Shown here in pieces: positions 11,201 through 24,600 of a stretch of DNA of 64,000 nt. The DNA comes from Triops longicaudatus (taxonomy: Eukaryota; Arthropoda; Branchiopoda; Notostraca; Triopsidae). Numbering within the stretch: position 1 is the first letter of the stretch; each line of letters begins with the position of its first letter. The notes beneath the pieces are model-generated. The model was not told the DNA's origin, ran no database searches, and worked only from the letters and a program-made list of their open reading frames with translations. The DNA is taken from NCBI GenBank assembly GCA_022885665.1, contig JAGQDJ010000086.1, positions 149,774 to 213,773 of the forward strand, read 5' to 3'. A program made the position numbers and the translations under genes.

Positions 11201-14200
11201 AAGATAGGTAACAAGACTGTGTCGTCGGGTCGAAGATAAACGAGCGACATAAATACCTAAAAAACCAGTAAGGTTTAGTGTACGTAGCCATGATTATTAG
11301 CTCTGCTATGACGCTACCTGTCGGCTGCTACACAACGCGTTTGACATTCTTTAATGGTGGCGTTCCGCACTGTTTCCACTTCAAGGAATGAGGAAGTTTG
11401 GTCGCGTTCTTCACGAATGAAAGAGACCCGGCCTTCGCAGCGACGTTCTTCGGATAAACACGTATTTTCAAAGTAATCAAAGCCAGGATCATCCTCCAAA
11501 AACTGAGGGTGCGAGCGCCGCGTGTGGCGACTGAGGTAACACGCCCGCGAAGTACTGTCGTACGACGCCCCACGACACACGAAGCTGTACTCGTTCAGAC
11601 ACCTACAACAATTAATTGTTATTTAACAAAAATGAAAAAAATAAACTGAGAGAGATTTAATCACAAAATTTGACACCCTTTAAATGCTTTTGTTACTTGT
11701 CTTCGCATTCAGTACGGTTAGCCACGAAGTACTCTTTGGCGCCACTGGGCCGAAATTTCTTGCGGGGAATGCGTTCAATGACGTACCGACGATTAGGACA
11801 CTCGCGTTCGATTCGTGCAGCTAGAGAAATCAAACATTTTCCATAAAAGGAACCTTTAAGGATTCAAAACTCTCAAAGAATTCTTTAAAAATGCTGGTAC
11901 GCTGAATCAGAAAGTCCAAATTTGTCCCAAAAATGAGAAAAGCTACTCAGAAATCTTGCAAAAATTGTCTTCAAAATTGTAAGTTTTTCACGGAACGTAT
12001 TTAACAAATTCGGGATTCTCTAAATATGTAGAACTTCATTTGATAATTCTACTAGAAAATTGGAACACGTCTAAAAGATCTACATTAAAATTCAAAATTC
12101 CGATCCACAAACAGAAAATAACGGAAAGCAAAAGAACAAAACAGCAGAAAAGAAAACGGATTACAAAATAAGAAAATAGCACTCCAATAAATTTAACTAA
12201 TGACAACATTTTAGCTATTTAAAAAAAGAAAAACTCGACTAAATCCAAAATCTTCAAACAATTCTGCTACAAGCTGAAGGAGTCAGAAAATTCAAAGAAG
12301 TTCGTGCAACCGTTCTACAAATCCCCAAGAAAATGAGAAACAATATATTTACAAGTCAAACATATTTCGCTGAGGTGGAAATTGCCCGGCGTGGGTACCA
12401 GCGTGCCTAAGCCTTCCGGACGTGATTGTTCACGCGACAGGAAACAAACCGAATCTTCGAAATCGCCAATGTTGCCGTTGCCACCTAACATACCGACACG
12501 TCTGCCGGGCTGGAAATCCAAGGAACTACAGGTTCGGACCAAATTATTGGCGGCTGTGCGATCTCGTAGACACAAATCTTGGCATTTTTCCAGTACTTGC
12601 ATCGGAGACGAGGCATCTCGCACCTGTGTTACCAGGCAATGAATCCCATTAACGTTCGAACCTGAATTCAATTGACTTTGTTTTCTGTCTTCACTTACCA
12701 CATCGTCGTCAAAGCCTTGGAGTTGAAAGTTTGGGAGTCGCTCATATACTATTTTACCAACACCGAAATTGCATGTCGTTTGAGCTGGAAATCAAAGAAT
12801 ATAACAGTAAACATAGGAGGACGACTTTCGGAAATATCGAGTAAGGAAGAGATAAGGGTATCCCTGTGGGATATCCTCAGCTTATGGTACAAGCGTCATA
12901 AACGCATCCAGAGATGGCAGTGTCAATTTTTTTCTCTATAAGTTTCGTGTGTAGTGATTTTCTACACGACTCCTTTTGTGCAAATCATTACTGCATCAGT
13001 AGGTTATAATGTTACTCTAAACGACAATATTCCAATCGCATAACAATGAAACTCTTATCTAAATGGGGTTGCTTTCAGAATATTTAACCTACTGATCGGG
13101 AGTGATGAAGTTGTATTCTTCCTTTTCCGTTTTTGTTTTACAGGGTAGAGGCTTCGAATTTCATAAATGGCATCCTCTTGTCATACTGACTAATGAGGGA
13201 AGCTGGTGGCATTGGGAAGAGTTGGGTGCCTTGGCACAATTTTAGCTTTATTTTTTTCCCCACAATATTGCAAACATATTTTTCTCATTCCAAGGCTTTT
13301 AGGTGATACTCAATTGGGAACTCGGAACTGCGTGAATTCTTAGGTTAAGTTAGGTAAACTTTTCACATCAGAGGTGCTTGGAACCAAAACAAACGGACGG
13401 GAACAATGTATTTGGAAGGCTGATTTGTGATACAATTTAAGCATTTTTTCCGCAAAAAAATGGTCCGTTTTTCATAATATTATTTCACCTACTACTACTG
13501 AAGTTATATAGTGCAAAAGTCTTACTAAAATTACTCTTGGGTTTAAAAAAAGGCGACTATAATAGAACAGTAATTTTACGGGTCATAGTAGAGAAGTACC
13601 AAGAACTTTTTTTTTTCTCTGTCGCCTTATCTGAGCAGTTTGTGAGTCACATCTCTTTTCAAAAGGTGGTCTACGTGTCATAGCACTGCTCGCTAACTGA
13701 AGGAAAAGGACTTCATAGGCCAGTGGTGCCCAAACTACGGCCCGCGGGCCACATCCGGCCCGCGAAGGTGCTTCATACGGCCCGTTGATTTATACCGCTC
13801 ATGTATGTCACTGCATAATTTCATTTTTAACGTCGGCATGATTCTGGCGATACCGGAACATTCAGGCCCGCGAGATTTTATATCATGTCGCGCGCGGCCC
13901 TCGGGTGAAAAAAGTTTGGGCACCACTGTCATAGGCGATCTCTTAGGCACTAATAGGCACGCACGATGAAGAGGCCGACACTATCGTCTTGGAGCACATG
14001 TCAGTTTTGTGCAAGACGGCGGCGACTTTTATTAAAATCATCAAAGTTTCAGTTTCGTAAAATTAACGTGAACTTGTTCGGACATTGGTACAACACGTCT
14101 CTCACCAGGTTAAATACTTTCCGAAAATTCCAATTAGATGAGGAATAGGAGCTCTGTGCTTTAACACCTTTCGTGTCATAGTACTCGACTCTCACCTAGT

Positions 14201-16606
14201 GGATGACCTGAAGTACCTTCGCCAGATATTGTTCGTTAATTTAGATACGGCTCGTTAATCAATGATTCAGAGCTAACAGATACAGCTGTAAAGAATTTAC
14301 AGTACAAAGAGAATTTAAAACAGAATTTGTAGATTCGGTCATAACTGTCTTCAATTCTTCAATGCTTGTCCTGCCATCTTTGTGATCAGTCTAGGAAGCT
14401 GCTACAGTAGTGTGAAGTCACTAACTGGCACTAAAAATTGATGTAGTGTTTTAAGTAATTTTAAAAGAATGTTTTATCACCATGATAAATGGCCTGAAGC
14501 ACGGTTAGTGTAGGTTTCCACACAATCATGGCAACATTGTTCCGTTACAGACAAATAATTTAAAAATGGCACGAACTGTTGAGTTTTGTACAAAGGAAAC
14601 GTGATCACTAGCACGATCCAATATCAACTGGCGTGTAGCTACCAGGATATGTTAAACGTTATGCTTGTAACGACCCCAATGAAAGTAAAAAAGTTCCATA
14701 CAAAGTCTGCGGGTGATTACCCCCTCACTTGTATGCAATCAACCCACTGAATATTTTTTCTCCTTGTTTTGTTATCAAGGATTTTTACGCTAATATTTAC
14801 TAATGAATCTAATTTTATGTTAATTTTGTACGAATCAGGGAAACAGGTCAGTTTACGTAAGATTTAGTTATGTTTACTGTGTGAATAACGTTTACTTTCG
14901 GATTCTTTTGTGCTACTTAATGATTGGATGACTTTTAGGTGCATAAATTCAACCCCTTGGATGACCATGAATGGACTACGAAGTGGAAGAAGGCGGGGTT
15001 TGTGAGCTTCCAAAAAGAAAAAAAAAACTGGGGGTGGAATTGCTTTGATGGTCAGTCTATTTTGTCATGATAAGGGTCGTCTACCTGTAGGGCGCGGTTT
15101 CATTTACGAGAGACCGGATGTAACCGGAAGTTACGTCTGGCCTTCCGTGTTTTCCAGTTGCAATTTATCTTGCTATGCTGATGATCTCGGAATTTTTACC
15201 CTTTTCCACTTTTACCAAACATACTAACTTAAGCTTAACGAGCCAACTTAAGAAGTTTTATAATTCACTTAAAATTTCTTTTGTAAATTTAACTCATCAG
15301 CAAAGAAACTGTTTAGGATAATCTTGGATTTATAGCCATCAAACCATATAAATGTTTATCAGAAAATATGTAAGAGTTTGATGTGTCAAAATGTGGCTTT
15401 AGTGATCTTGCTATTATAATCTAATGTAGACATTTTCGAAAACTTTCTAGTTAATTAGCTAGTCAGTATTAAGGTTAGTATGTTTGCATTATGAACCCGT
15501 AATTTACTTGTGGTAATGTACCATAAGCATTCAACTTATTTGGTACAGTATTACAGTGCAACCCGCTTATTTAAAAAGGCTCGGAATCGGACAGATAGTA
15601 ATAAAATATTCGAGGTACTAAAAAAGTACAAAATTGCGTATACAACATTCTTTTAGAAATATTTGCTCACGTTTAGCAACTAAACATAAAATTGTCAAAT
15701 TGGTATATTACGATGGTGAAAGGTGACGGAAGCCTACACTGACTCTTGAGAGTTCTTTAATTAATAAATCTATTCAATCATTTAAATTGAAAAGGAAATA
15801 AAAATATGTTTATAAATACTTCAATAAATTGTAGGGACTGATATCGCTAGAAGCGCGTGGGCTGCTTGTTATCGATAAATAAGGTCGAAATGTTGTTAGG
15901 GTGGGAATGTGTAACAGCGGAATTAATGAGGTCACATGAGTTCAGGATGAGTCTGAGGGCCGTGGTGTAAAGTGTTTGCTTTGACAAAAAATGAGGGGAG
16001 TATGTTTGTGTTGGGTGACACTGGACAGTGCAGGACGGAAATAGATCAGGTGAGTGAATGCTATTCATAAACGCTAATATGGGAGATATGGGATGTTGGA
16101 CACATGACAATTTCATTTCCGGACCGCAAGACGGACCTGACACGCCTTCCGGACTTGTTGAGGTTGACCAACTTTACATGCCAAAGTCGCAACTTGCACA
16201 ACAGTTTCGGTAAACGGAAAGTATCCACGTGTGTAGAAATGTATGTTCGTTTAGCCATGTATTTCCAATAGGAAGAATCTTGCATTTTAGGATATTACAG
16301 ACAATGAAGTTATAAAGGTAACATTATGAGGCTATAATTTTGAAAGAAGCGGAACTCCTGCTTCGGGAACTTTTGGTGTTTTACCGAAGTACCGTGTACT
16401 AGTTCGGAGACAGTTTCTTGCCTCGATTTTCGTACAGTTCGTAGAAAAGCTATCTCGGCGAACGCACATATTGCAGAACAGAAAGAAGGTAATGGTTGCA
16501 ATGAAAACTTACCTTCGGTTAGCATCCTGAGGACGGTGAGTAGTGAGATGGCTTGCACCATGCTGCGCTGAAGGCTGATTGGGCTACTAATGAGTCCTCC
16601 TGGCAT
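5230..16606 (-). CDS. nompA: nompA-like protein: five PAN modules, Gly-rich spacer, ZP domain, TM helix
   Basis: Apical matrix protein; Drosophila NompA links mechanosensory dendrites to cuticle. Exons (5' to 3', minus): 16606-16513 signal peptide, 12784-12353, 11820-11697, 11602-11318, 11256-10905, 9562-9436, 9315-about 8735 (Gly-rich, end unresolved), 8193-7904 (Gly-rich), 7825-7701, 7359-7011, 6460-6321, 6252-6016, 5840-5690, 5604-5230. All junctions except the one after the first Gly-rich exon keep phase. About 1,220 residues. PAN1-4 precede the spacer and PAN5 follows it; PAN2 ends FDYFENTC. The ZP domain runs from CLDVSQTCNEDG through YGDILTNIVVVQFSE to VRACRGGC, then a furin-type RRRR, a transmembrane helix and a short tail. 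Five PAN plus one ZP fits NompA best; Neyo, Nyobe and Trynity are related alternatives. Start Met could also be 16645 or 16561. The first intron is about 3.7 kb. Confidence 0.85.
8482..8552 (-). other. Candidate extra exon between the two Gly-rich exons of the nompA-like gene
   Basis: A 71-bp segment bounded by acceptor TTTTGTAG and donor CAG/GTAGCT. Read so that it ends in phase 1, it supplies exactly the phase that the next exon (8193) needs and encodes a Gly/Pro/Thr-rich stretch including YPGVGTPHPTTPA. The upstream donor to pair with it is not obvious. Without it, a phase-1 donor within GGT codons near 8770-8800 must be used. Confidence 0.3.
9890..10690. repeat. Degenerate TTAGGTTAG-rich tract inside a nompA-like intron
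   Basis: About 800 bp of the intron between exons ending 10905 and starting 9562 is dominated by imperfect TTAGGTTA, GTTAGGTTAG and TTAGCTAGG words, mostly in one orientation. TTAGG is the common arthropod telomere unit. Here the array is badly decayed, with no clean tandem period. Shorter patches in the opposite or same sense occur near 32925-33030, 37200-37260 and 57960-58060. Confidence 0.6.
13721..13928. mobile_element. 208-bp hAT-type MITE with perfect 8-bp target duplication
   Basis: The ends are CAGTGGTGCCCAAACT and its exact complement AGTTTGGGCACCACTG (16 bp). The element is bracketed by TCATAGGC at 13713-13720 and again at 13929-13936. Subterminal sequence is rich in GGCCCGCGGGCC-type words, as in many short hAT elements. 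It lies in the first intron of the nompA-like gene and has no coding capacity. Confidence 0.9.
15554..15640. repeat. Fragment of a pogo/Tigger-like repeat
   Basis: Begins CAGTGCAACCCGCTTATTT after a TA dinucleotide and continues with GGCTCGGAATCGG, matching the start of the copy at 59760. The far end was not found, so it is probably truncated. It lies in the first intron of the nompA-like gene. Confidence 0.45.
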
Positions 16607-19600
16607 GATGCTATGACAAAAATCTCTCACGCACACAACACGCACTCATAAAGGCTTCAGACGGGCAATTCTTTCAGGCACTGTTTCGGGTCGGAAAGTA
16701 TTTACCTATTTGTAAAACACACAAATGTTGCACCAGCTTTGTTTGTTTTAACTGCGTTTCTAACCAAATATTTTGTCGGTTTAAGAAATTAAGTTGTGGA
16801 GTGAGAAGATGAGGTGATCATTGCGACTCTTTACCACACTTCACAACCTGTATCTGTTACTCAGAATGGGATGCGAATGTCAAAGGACGACGGATGCAAC
16901 GCTACTAGTCGATCTCTCACTTGTGCAATCTGTGAAATATGAAATCCAGAGCACATATTTCTGCCCTCCGTGTGATAGAGTTAAAATATATCAAAGTCCA
17001 TAAAGCATGCATGAGTAAACGGACACGCCTACTTCCACCTTTCGGGATGTTGACCGCTTTAGAGTCGGATTAATAGAGATAGGGTGGAGGCTGTATGTGT
17101 GGTGAGACAGGTTGATGATGAAAAGCAAAAGCGTTGGTTGGTTATGCCGGGAAATGCGGATGGAGAGGGTTAAGCTCGAGCAAACAAGAACGCAGACAGG
17201 TTGCAACGGAAAGCGAAAGGAACTATATGCTAATTTAGGCATGGGAATAAATAGAGTCGTGTGAAACGCGTGGTAAAAGTTTTAGCTCTATGAGCGGTAC
17301 GATAAAGAAATCCTCCACGTGCTGCCTGTAGTAGGTTTGTCTCCCAAAAAATGTATTTGATATTCGTCAGCGTTTGTGTCATGACGTAACGCGTAGAGTA
17401 AAATACCCAAATATTGAAGCTCAGAGCATGTCTACTTGAACGGGTATGAAATATATTATTTTTTTTACTGAAAATTTAGTGTTGCTCAAAATCGAAGGCT
17501 GTACAATAAGGTTTCAAAACATTAAAAAATGAAAAATTTGTGCTAGATGGGATTTTGGGGAAAGTGATATAGGTGCACTTAAAAATACACTAACATAACA
17601 CCAGTGAAAGACAAACTAAAAGCTTAAGAATTTTAAAACAAATAAAAATTAATGAGCAAGAAGTCCACGTGGTCTAAAATAACAAAAAGCTGAAAAAGTT
17701 CAAAGTTGCGTTCAAGGAGATGACAAAAAAGCTTTTTTAAGTTAGAGCTTGTGCTTCAACTGTGAAAAATAATAAGTTTGAATTTTGCCGAAGTATTTCA
17801 TTCTGGTGAAGTTTCAGACCGGGGAGTCACTTTGTAAATTCCTGGATGGTTTCTCTTCATGTGGAGTAGATTACTTGTAGCGGATTTCGATGTGAACCGA
17901 TTTCTGGCAAAGCTTACAGCTTGCCTGGCAGTTTCCATCAGAAATGGGCGTTGGAACTCTCAAACTTTCGTAAATTCTAGGATTTGACTGCATTGCAAAT
18001 CCTCAAAACGACTTTTTTGAGTAACTTTTTACGAAATGTGATTGTATATTATGCTTTTCTATATCTTCTTTTCACAGAGAAATATGTCTACACCGTGAAA
18101 ATGGGGTATCCACAGAAGGCAGATAATAGTAGAGAACGACCGTCCTGGCTTCCAAGATTTTTGGGGACTAGTTTTCTCCCCAACAAATAGTGAAATTTAC
18201 TCGTAAAATGGGTGAAACATTTCTGAAAATGGTAGACTTAAGGCGACTGTATACTGCTTTCCAAGATTGGGATCGTTCCGGAGATGACATCTTTTGGGAT
18301 CGTTCCTATCGCACTCCTGTTTTCACCATTTAGTTCATGAATTAGTTGCAGGGGGTCACACCACTGACGAATAGTGCAACACGAAAACTTTTAGACATTT
18401 ACTTAGGTAAGACTACCTGGAAGCTCAAAACTCTCCAATGGGGGCTTAATTAGCAATAAGCAATGAAAGTAAATCCTATTTGTCAATATCTTTCACACTA
18501 TGCAAACGAAAGAGGAGCAGGCAGATAGAAACAAGTTAATTTCTATCTCTATTGTTCCTATGTTTCAAACGTATATATTCAGTAAATGTTTTACAAATAT
18601 GTTGAAATTTTAGCTTCCTAATTTGTAATGACCTATAGCTTGTAGGCTAATGTAGTGCAAAATAAATGTTTTTTAATACCAGGAAAAAAACACGTACCGT
18701 TCGGCGAAGTTGTCACGTTATACTTAGAACATAGTTCTGACTTGTAAAACAGTGAAATATTGCATGAAAGTAGAATTTACTAACAGTTTAGAACACCCCA
18801 CTGCTATATCTCGGATTTCTCACAAAGGATAAGCGTTTTAAAGAATACTGAATGGATTGTAAGAGTTTCTCCTCTTTCTATTTCGTTGCAGTCGGTATGT
18901 TCGCAATTGGGATAGGAGTTTGTAAAAAGGGAAGTTTCTTTTCTATATGGAAAACGACTGCTCAACATACGTGTTCTGTCACTGGAGAAACTGTTCAGGC
19001 GCACACTTTGAGGGCTTTATTTTGAAATTACAGTTTAATTAATATCGTAACAAATTTAACTTGTTTTGTGTATGAAAAAGCTTCACAGAAACATAGAAAG
19101 CAATTTTTTCTCTCCTCGACCATATTCATACAAAGACATCAGTATCTTTTCTTAAACGACGGGGGAATCTCATTATATCCCTTACGTTATACGTTCACAC
19201 AGGTCACCAGTTTTACATATTCTTGCAATGTGCTCTTTTTTCTTGGAATGCCGACAAATCTACAAGACAGTAAAAGGGCAAACTTCCAAGGCATAGAGAG
19301 AAAAATTTACTCTTTTGTTTCTATTAAAAGTAGCAAAAATTTTAGAAAGCGCCCAAGATTTACGAAGTGCTTTTTGAAAATGTCTCCCCATTTCGCTCTA
19401 GAGATTATCAAGCATTACTTTATTGTCAAGAAGGTTTTGAAATATGTTGAACGATTTTTGATAAATTTGGTCTAAGAGTTCCAATGTAGATTGCCCATAA
19501 GGGAGGGGAGTGCACAGCGGCCTTAATTGCTTTTTATAAAAGAAGTTTTACCATTTAATGATCAAAAATTAATCCTCGAAAATCGTGGGATCCAGAACGG

Positions 19601-21699
19601 TCGTTTCCTGCCAGAAATCTGTAAGTTTTGTTTTAATCGGTACTCGACTACTCGTCCATAGAACGAGCCAAGCAAATTGCTCTTGCTATCTACACGACAG
19701 TTGCATGAGCGGTTACCCATGCCATTCTTTGGCGAATGCTTCGTTGCCACTGTCCAAGTACTGTATTCGCAATGGAAACATCTTTTAAGAAGTATCTTGT
19801 AATTGACTACTATAGGCCACATTATTTGTGACTCTTTTGGTCAAATATTACATTTAATTAAAAAATTCAGGTAGAAATAGCAGAAATCACCCAAACACGT
19901 TATTCGCACATTCAGATTCTACTTATTTTCGAATTCTTCGCCAAAGAAAATTCTTTGTTGTCAAAAATACATTTGTTTACAATTCAACATAATTTCTTAG
20001 CCTTTGACCAGCTTTCGCAAAGCGATTGGAGTATTAACATATTTATAAACGAAGCGCCGTGCGCTTAGTATTGAGACACAAACTGCGGTTTGTTAGATTG
20101 AAGGTTTATGATTCTTTTTTTAGATTCATGACAATTATTGTGAAACAAGAACTTTAAGCTTTTTTCAACTACCCTATGTCTCCATACGTAGTACGAAATG
20201 AAGAAAATACTGTCAAAGACAGCAGCACAAGTAAAGTGACGATGGACCGCATTATCATAGCAACTTTGGATACTTCACCCAATTGTACGATTGCGTCAGC
20301 TTACCCGTATGTGCTGTTTATTTTTATCTGGATAATGTAGTCCACAAAAACTAGGACAACCATTGACACCACGATTCAAAAACGCTTGTGAAACTCACCT
20401 GAATCGGCCCTCCCTACACTGACAGCATTAGTGGGGCACTTGGTCTTGCAATTTTGCCACTTATTCTCACGCTCCCTGCCTGTGTTGCTAACGTTTTCGA
20501 TCTACTGGCCCGTATGTGGACACAGCATTGAATGGCCAATTGATATATCTCGGAGGTCTTCAAGTACCAGCGGAAATTCATGATACCGTGTCCATTATGT
20601 CACGTTTAAAAGCCAAAGGAGAAAGATCACTACCGCAAGTCATGTTACCAAAAATCCTCCCCATTTAAATTCGTGCGCATTGTCCACCTACCGTGTGCCG
20701 GATGTGTGTCTTTTGTACGCTAGCACTCTGTAATACCGGAGTCCACACCGAAATAAGTCTGTTACGTTAATTAATGAGTCCAAAAACATACAAACACGAA
20801 ACCTTGTTGTCATTTCCACATTTGCCAATTTAATTTATCAACACACGCCCTTCATCCCCAACACCACCCTTTTTACCCCACCGTATCACAACAATACTCA
20901 CCTGTCATAAAAATACAAATACTCACCTGTCGTAATGTTAAAACTTGTTAATTTACCTAATTTGCAACAATTCCATTCACGAAATAGAAAAATGTGCAGT
21001 TTTTTAACAATTTGCAACGTGTATTGCTTCATTGAATGAGTGATCTAAAAATGCAAAAGTTTCCAAAAGGCACAAGTCTAATATACTGGCAGAAACGAAT
21101 ATCACATGACTCTTATACCACAAATAGTTGCCTTATTGCCCCTAAAAAGATGCTTGGAGTGTAAAAAGAAGCCCAATATCAATAATTTGTGCTTTCTGAT
21201 TATCAAGACGGAAACAAAATTGCGCGACATAGTTTCAAGATTTAACAAACTTCACATGGATAAAAATCGTGGCAGGAGAGATTGCATCGCCATTCTTCGT
21301 TAGCAAAGGCACATGGGAATATCCTGAAACATACCACAATGAAAGGTTTAGACTCGAAATTGTCTACTATACATGCCTAGCGGGTTTTGTCCATTCATAC
21401 ATTAAAATTGTAGGTCCTTAAGAATGTCGCAGACGATAATACGTCGAACAGTCAACGTGGTTCGTCTTAAAACTTTTAAATAAATAAATAAAGAACTGTA
21501 GTTTTGTAAGACATTTTACATTCTGAAAAATTGACATGCAACAATCGGTAAATTTTCTTTGCATACTTTTTCTTTTACGTCTTCTTTAAAAAGTACGCGC
21601 TTAAATCGGAACATTTTCTTCAAATTTTTCATTTTCTCACAAAACTAATTTTCTATACAAATTGCGATATTTTCTTAAGGTAAACAAGTATTATTTTAC
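16607..21699. other. About 5 kb without a recognised gene
   Basis: Between the nompA-like start and the last visible PLC-delta exon. No frame here resembles a known exon. The missing final PLC-delta exon (end of the C2 domain) should lie here, but no segment with the expected Gly-Tyr-Arg-His start and matching phase was found. Possible diverged inverted ends of an element sit at about 18134-18180 and 19562-19612. Confidence 0.45.
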
Positions 21700-24600
21700 C
21701 TTGACTCAAACTTGCTACGGGAAGAGCATAGCCACCAATGAATTCATTGTTCGAGATCTTGTCTTTGTCCTTGACTTGGAATAAAATCATGGTCGTCTCG
21801 GGAGAAGCAACACGGAACGTGGTCGTTTCGTTCCAAACGGGGTTAAAACCTAGCAAACAGGCCATAATACATGTAACATTTTGCACTAGGAGTATTTCAC
21901 TACTCATACCATTATCAGAGACATGTTTAGTCTTAAACTTCTGATCATCGGATTCGCCATATAATTTCACTGACACGTACGGATCAATCACATCCTTCTT
22001 TTTCTCTTCGCGCGCTTTGGGCAAGCTTTGCCCGGAAATGATTCGTATAGTGATCGTCATCGAATTCCTAGAACAATAATTACGACATGTGAAACGCCGA
22101 TTTGACTGACCTTGCAACATCTGGCACATTAATAGCCTCATACCGCTGAATATGTAAAATGAAAAATACAATTTTGGGTTCTTTTACTTTTCCAATGCAC
22201 AGTATCATTATGAATTTTCTTTAAAATTATTGCGATGTTTACTGACAATCAGAATTTCTACATATTACCGTCAGTCGGGGATATTATAAACAAGAAAGCA
22301 CGTCCGTTTTTCGTATCTATTTCGGCTAACTTTTGAGTCGAATGAAAACGAAAGCTTTAGTTTCTTAAAAACCAATGCAAAATCAAATAAGCTACCACGT
22401 GTGATGCCTCCTGTCACTATTTTATTTTTTTAAGCACGCGTTCAAAGTTACTCCATGCCGGTATAACTTACAACGCGAATAAGAAGTTGCACGACAAAAA
22501 CTGAGGAATTTTTAGAAATCTCTTCTTAGCATTATTACCGTGGATCAGCTGAACACACTTGACCTTTTTCTTTAACGAAAATGACTTCGGTTACTTTAGG
22601 CAAAATACGAATGAAAAGTGATGGGCTGCATAAGGGTACTTCCAGGTCTTAAAGCTTGTTTTCTTTTTCATATTCGCACATGGTTGCACTTCTTACATTA
22701 TCAGCTACTAATTTGTCTTGTCTTTCTGCAGTCTTTTAATATTTGTAAGGGGATTTGGCTTTTCATCGAGTTTTCATGCATGTTTTTCTTAGCAAGTCGC
22801 GTCCTCCCTCACTTTGACGTGCTTCCCTCACCGCAAGCCCCGAAAAAACCAAACACAGGAAAAAGGCCAAAATTTGCTGGGTAGCTTTGAACCTCGAATT
22901 TGTATGAAGCAAAAGGTTATAAGTGTTTTGCTTTAGGTACTAGAAAGACTGGTCAATATATTGTCGATATCTTTCTGGAAAAACAGATCGTCTAAATGTC
23001 TTAGTTGTCTTTCGGTAGTGAAAATTCGAAGGCACTGAATATGTGGGAAAAAAAGTCTCATCCTTTCAACTCCTTATTGCCAGGCGCTCACAATAACCCT
23101 ATTTGACGGTAATATATTAAAAAATGCAAAGAAACTTTACGTTTGGTTGCTAGCGCCAAAGAGGAAGTCAGGTTTAAGAACATAGCCACAGTTTCCGTTT
23201 TCCAAGAATCTCGCCCTGGCTACCATCATGTCTTTCCCCGGTGTTTGATAGTTCAGGGCCACTAAATAACAGAAGTTAATTAACCGTACGATTTCGCTGT
23301 TAGCTCGTTACCTATCTGACACCCGACTTTCCAGTAAGGCACGGGGTTGTAATTACTAGATCCGGTGCGGCTTCCGGCAGGGTAAATGCGGACCAGTTGG
23401 CGTGAAGTGTGTTCCACAAAGTCATCCCAAGCCGTTTCCATCAACTCTTTAGCGCGTCCTTCCGAGAACGAAGACATTTGGTACCATTTGTTGTCGGCAC
23501 GACTCTGTGCAAAACTCTTGAACGAAACCGCTTGGCAGATGTTGACCAAGTCCGACAAGTCCTTTGAAACTACCTTCTTCAACTGCAATATAAGAGAGTT
23601 TATAATTTGTTTTGCCTTTTTTTTTTTTTTACTTTTCTTTATTTTTTTATTAAATTCCTTACTTTTTATTTTATTCAGCAGTAATTTAATTTTATGATAA
23701 ACAACGTTACTTAAGAGAAAGAAAGCTTACTGAAAAAACTTCTACTAGAAAAACTTTCACTAGAAAAGACTTCTAGGTTAACCTTAGACCGTTAAACTAT
23801 GTTCACCACCATCTTTCAAAATCGAACGTAGCTATCTTTGGTGCCAGACGCCGTAAGGTTTCCGTCGTTTCAGGCCAGTCTATTGCTAACGACGACTTTA
23901 AATGGTGAGAAAAGAGGCTGTCTTGTTTTGTGGATGGAAACGCGACTTCTCTTATTTGCCAAACCAAGGTGAACATATACTAAAGAAAAAAGGCTGAAAT
24001 TGTGACAATATGTCTACTCGGCACAAAGGATTTTGAATATCGATGACACTCTTCCAAACGTCACTTCAGTAGTACTCCATTTAACGAACGCATGTGCAGA
24101 GAACAACTTATACAAACAAATTCTCGCGTGGACGAAAAAATTACTCCACAACGAACTTGCGTCGAGCCGCTTTGAGTGAGCAAAAAAGTTTTTGGCGGTT
24201 ACGTTTCCCTGTCTGCAGGCATGCATTACAGACGAGAACTTGGCTTTCCTACGCCAGTCAGTTGCTGAGAAATAGCCTGCTTGCCTATCTCTGTTTGATT
24301 ACCTAGTTTAATTATTTTTTTATTATAAGTGTTGCTTAAATAGCACCAAATAATTCTGGTAATAAGAACAGAAAGAGGTGGCTGAGCGCACTGATTTCCC
24401 TACGCATACCGCAGCCGTTACCGAATTTATTACGAAACTGGAAGAAATTCAAGCGCAAGCAAAAAAGTGGCATCCAAATCAGGACGAAGGATCGAAGCGA
24501 ACAGATGCTTAGAAATTTTCAACGACAATGTCTTGCGCTTCTCCAAACCGTATTAAAGACGAGACAAAAGTAAGCTACATTAAACGGATTCCTCCAATCA

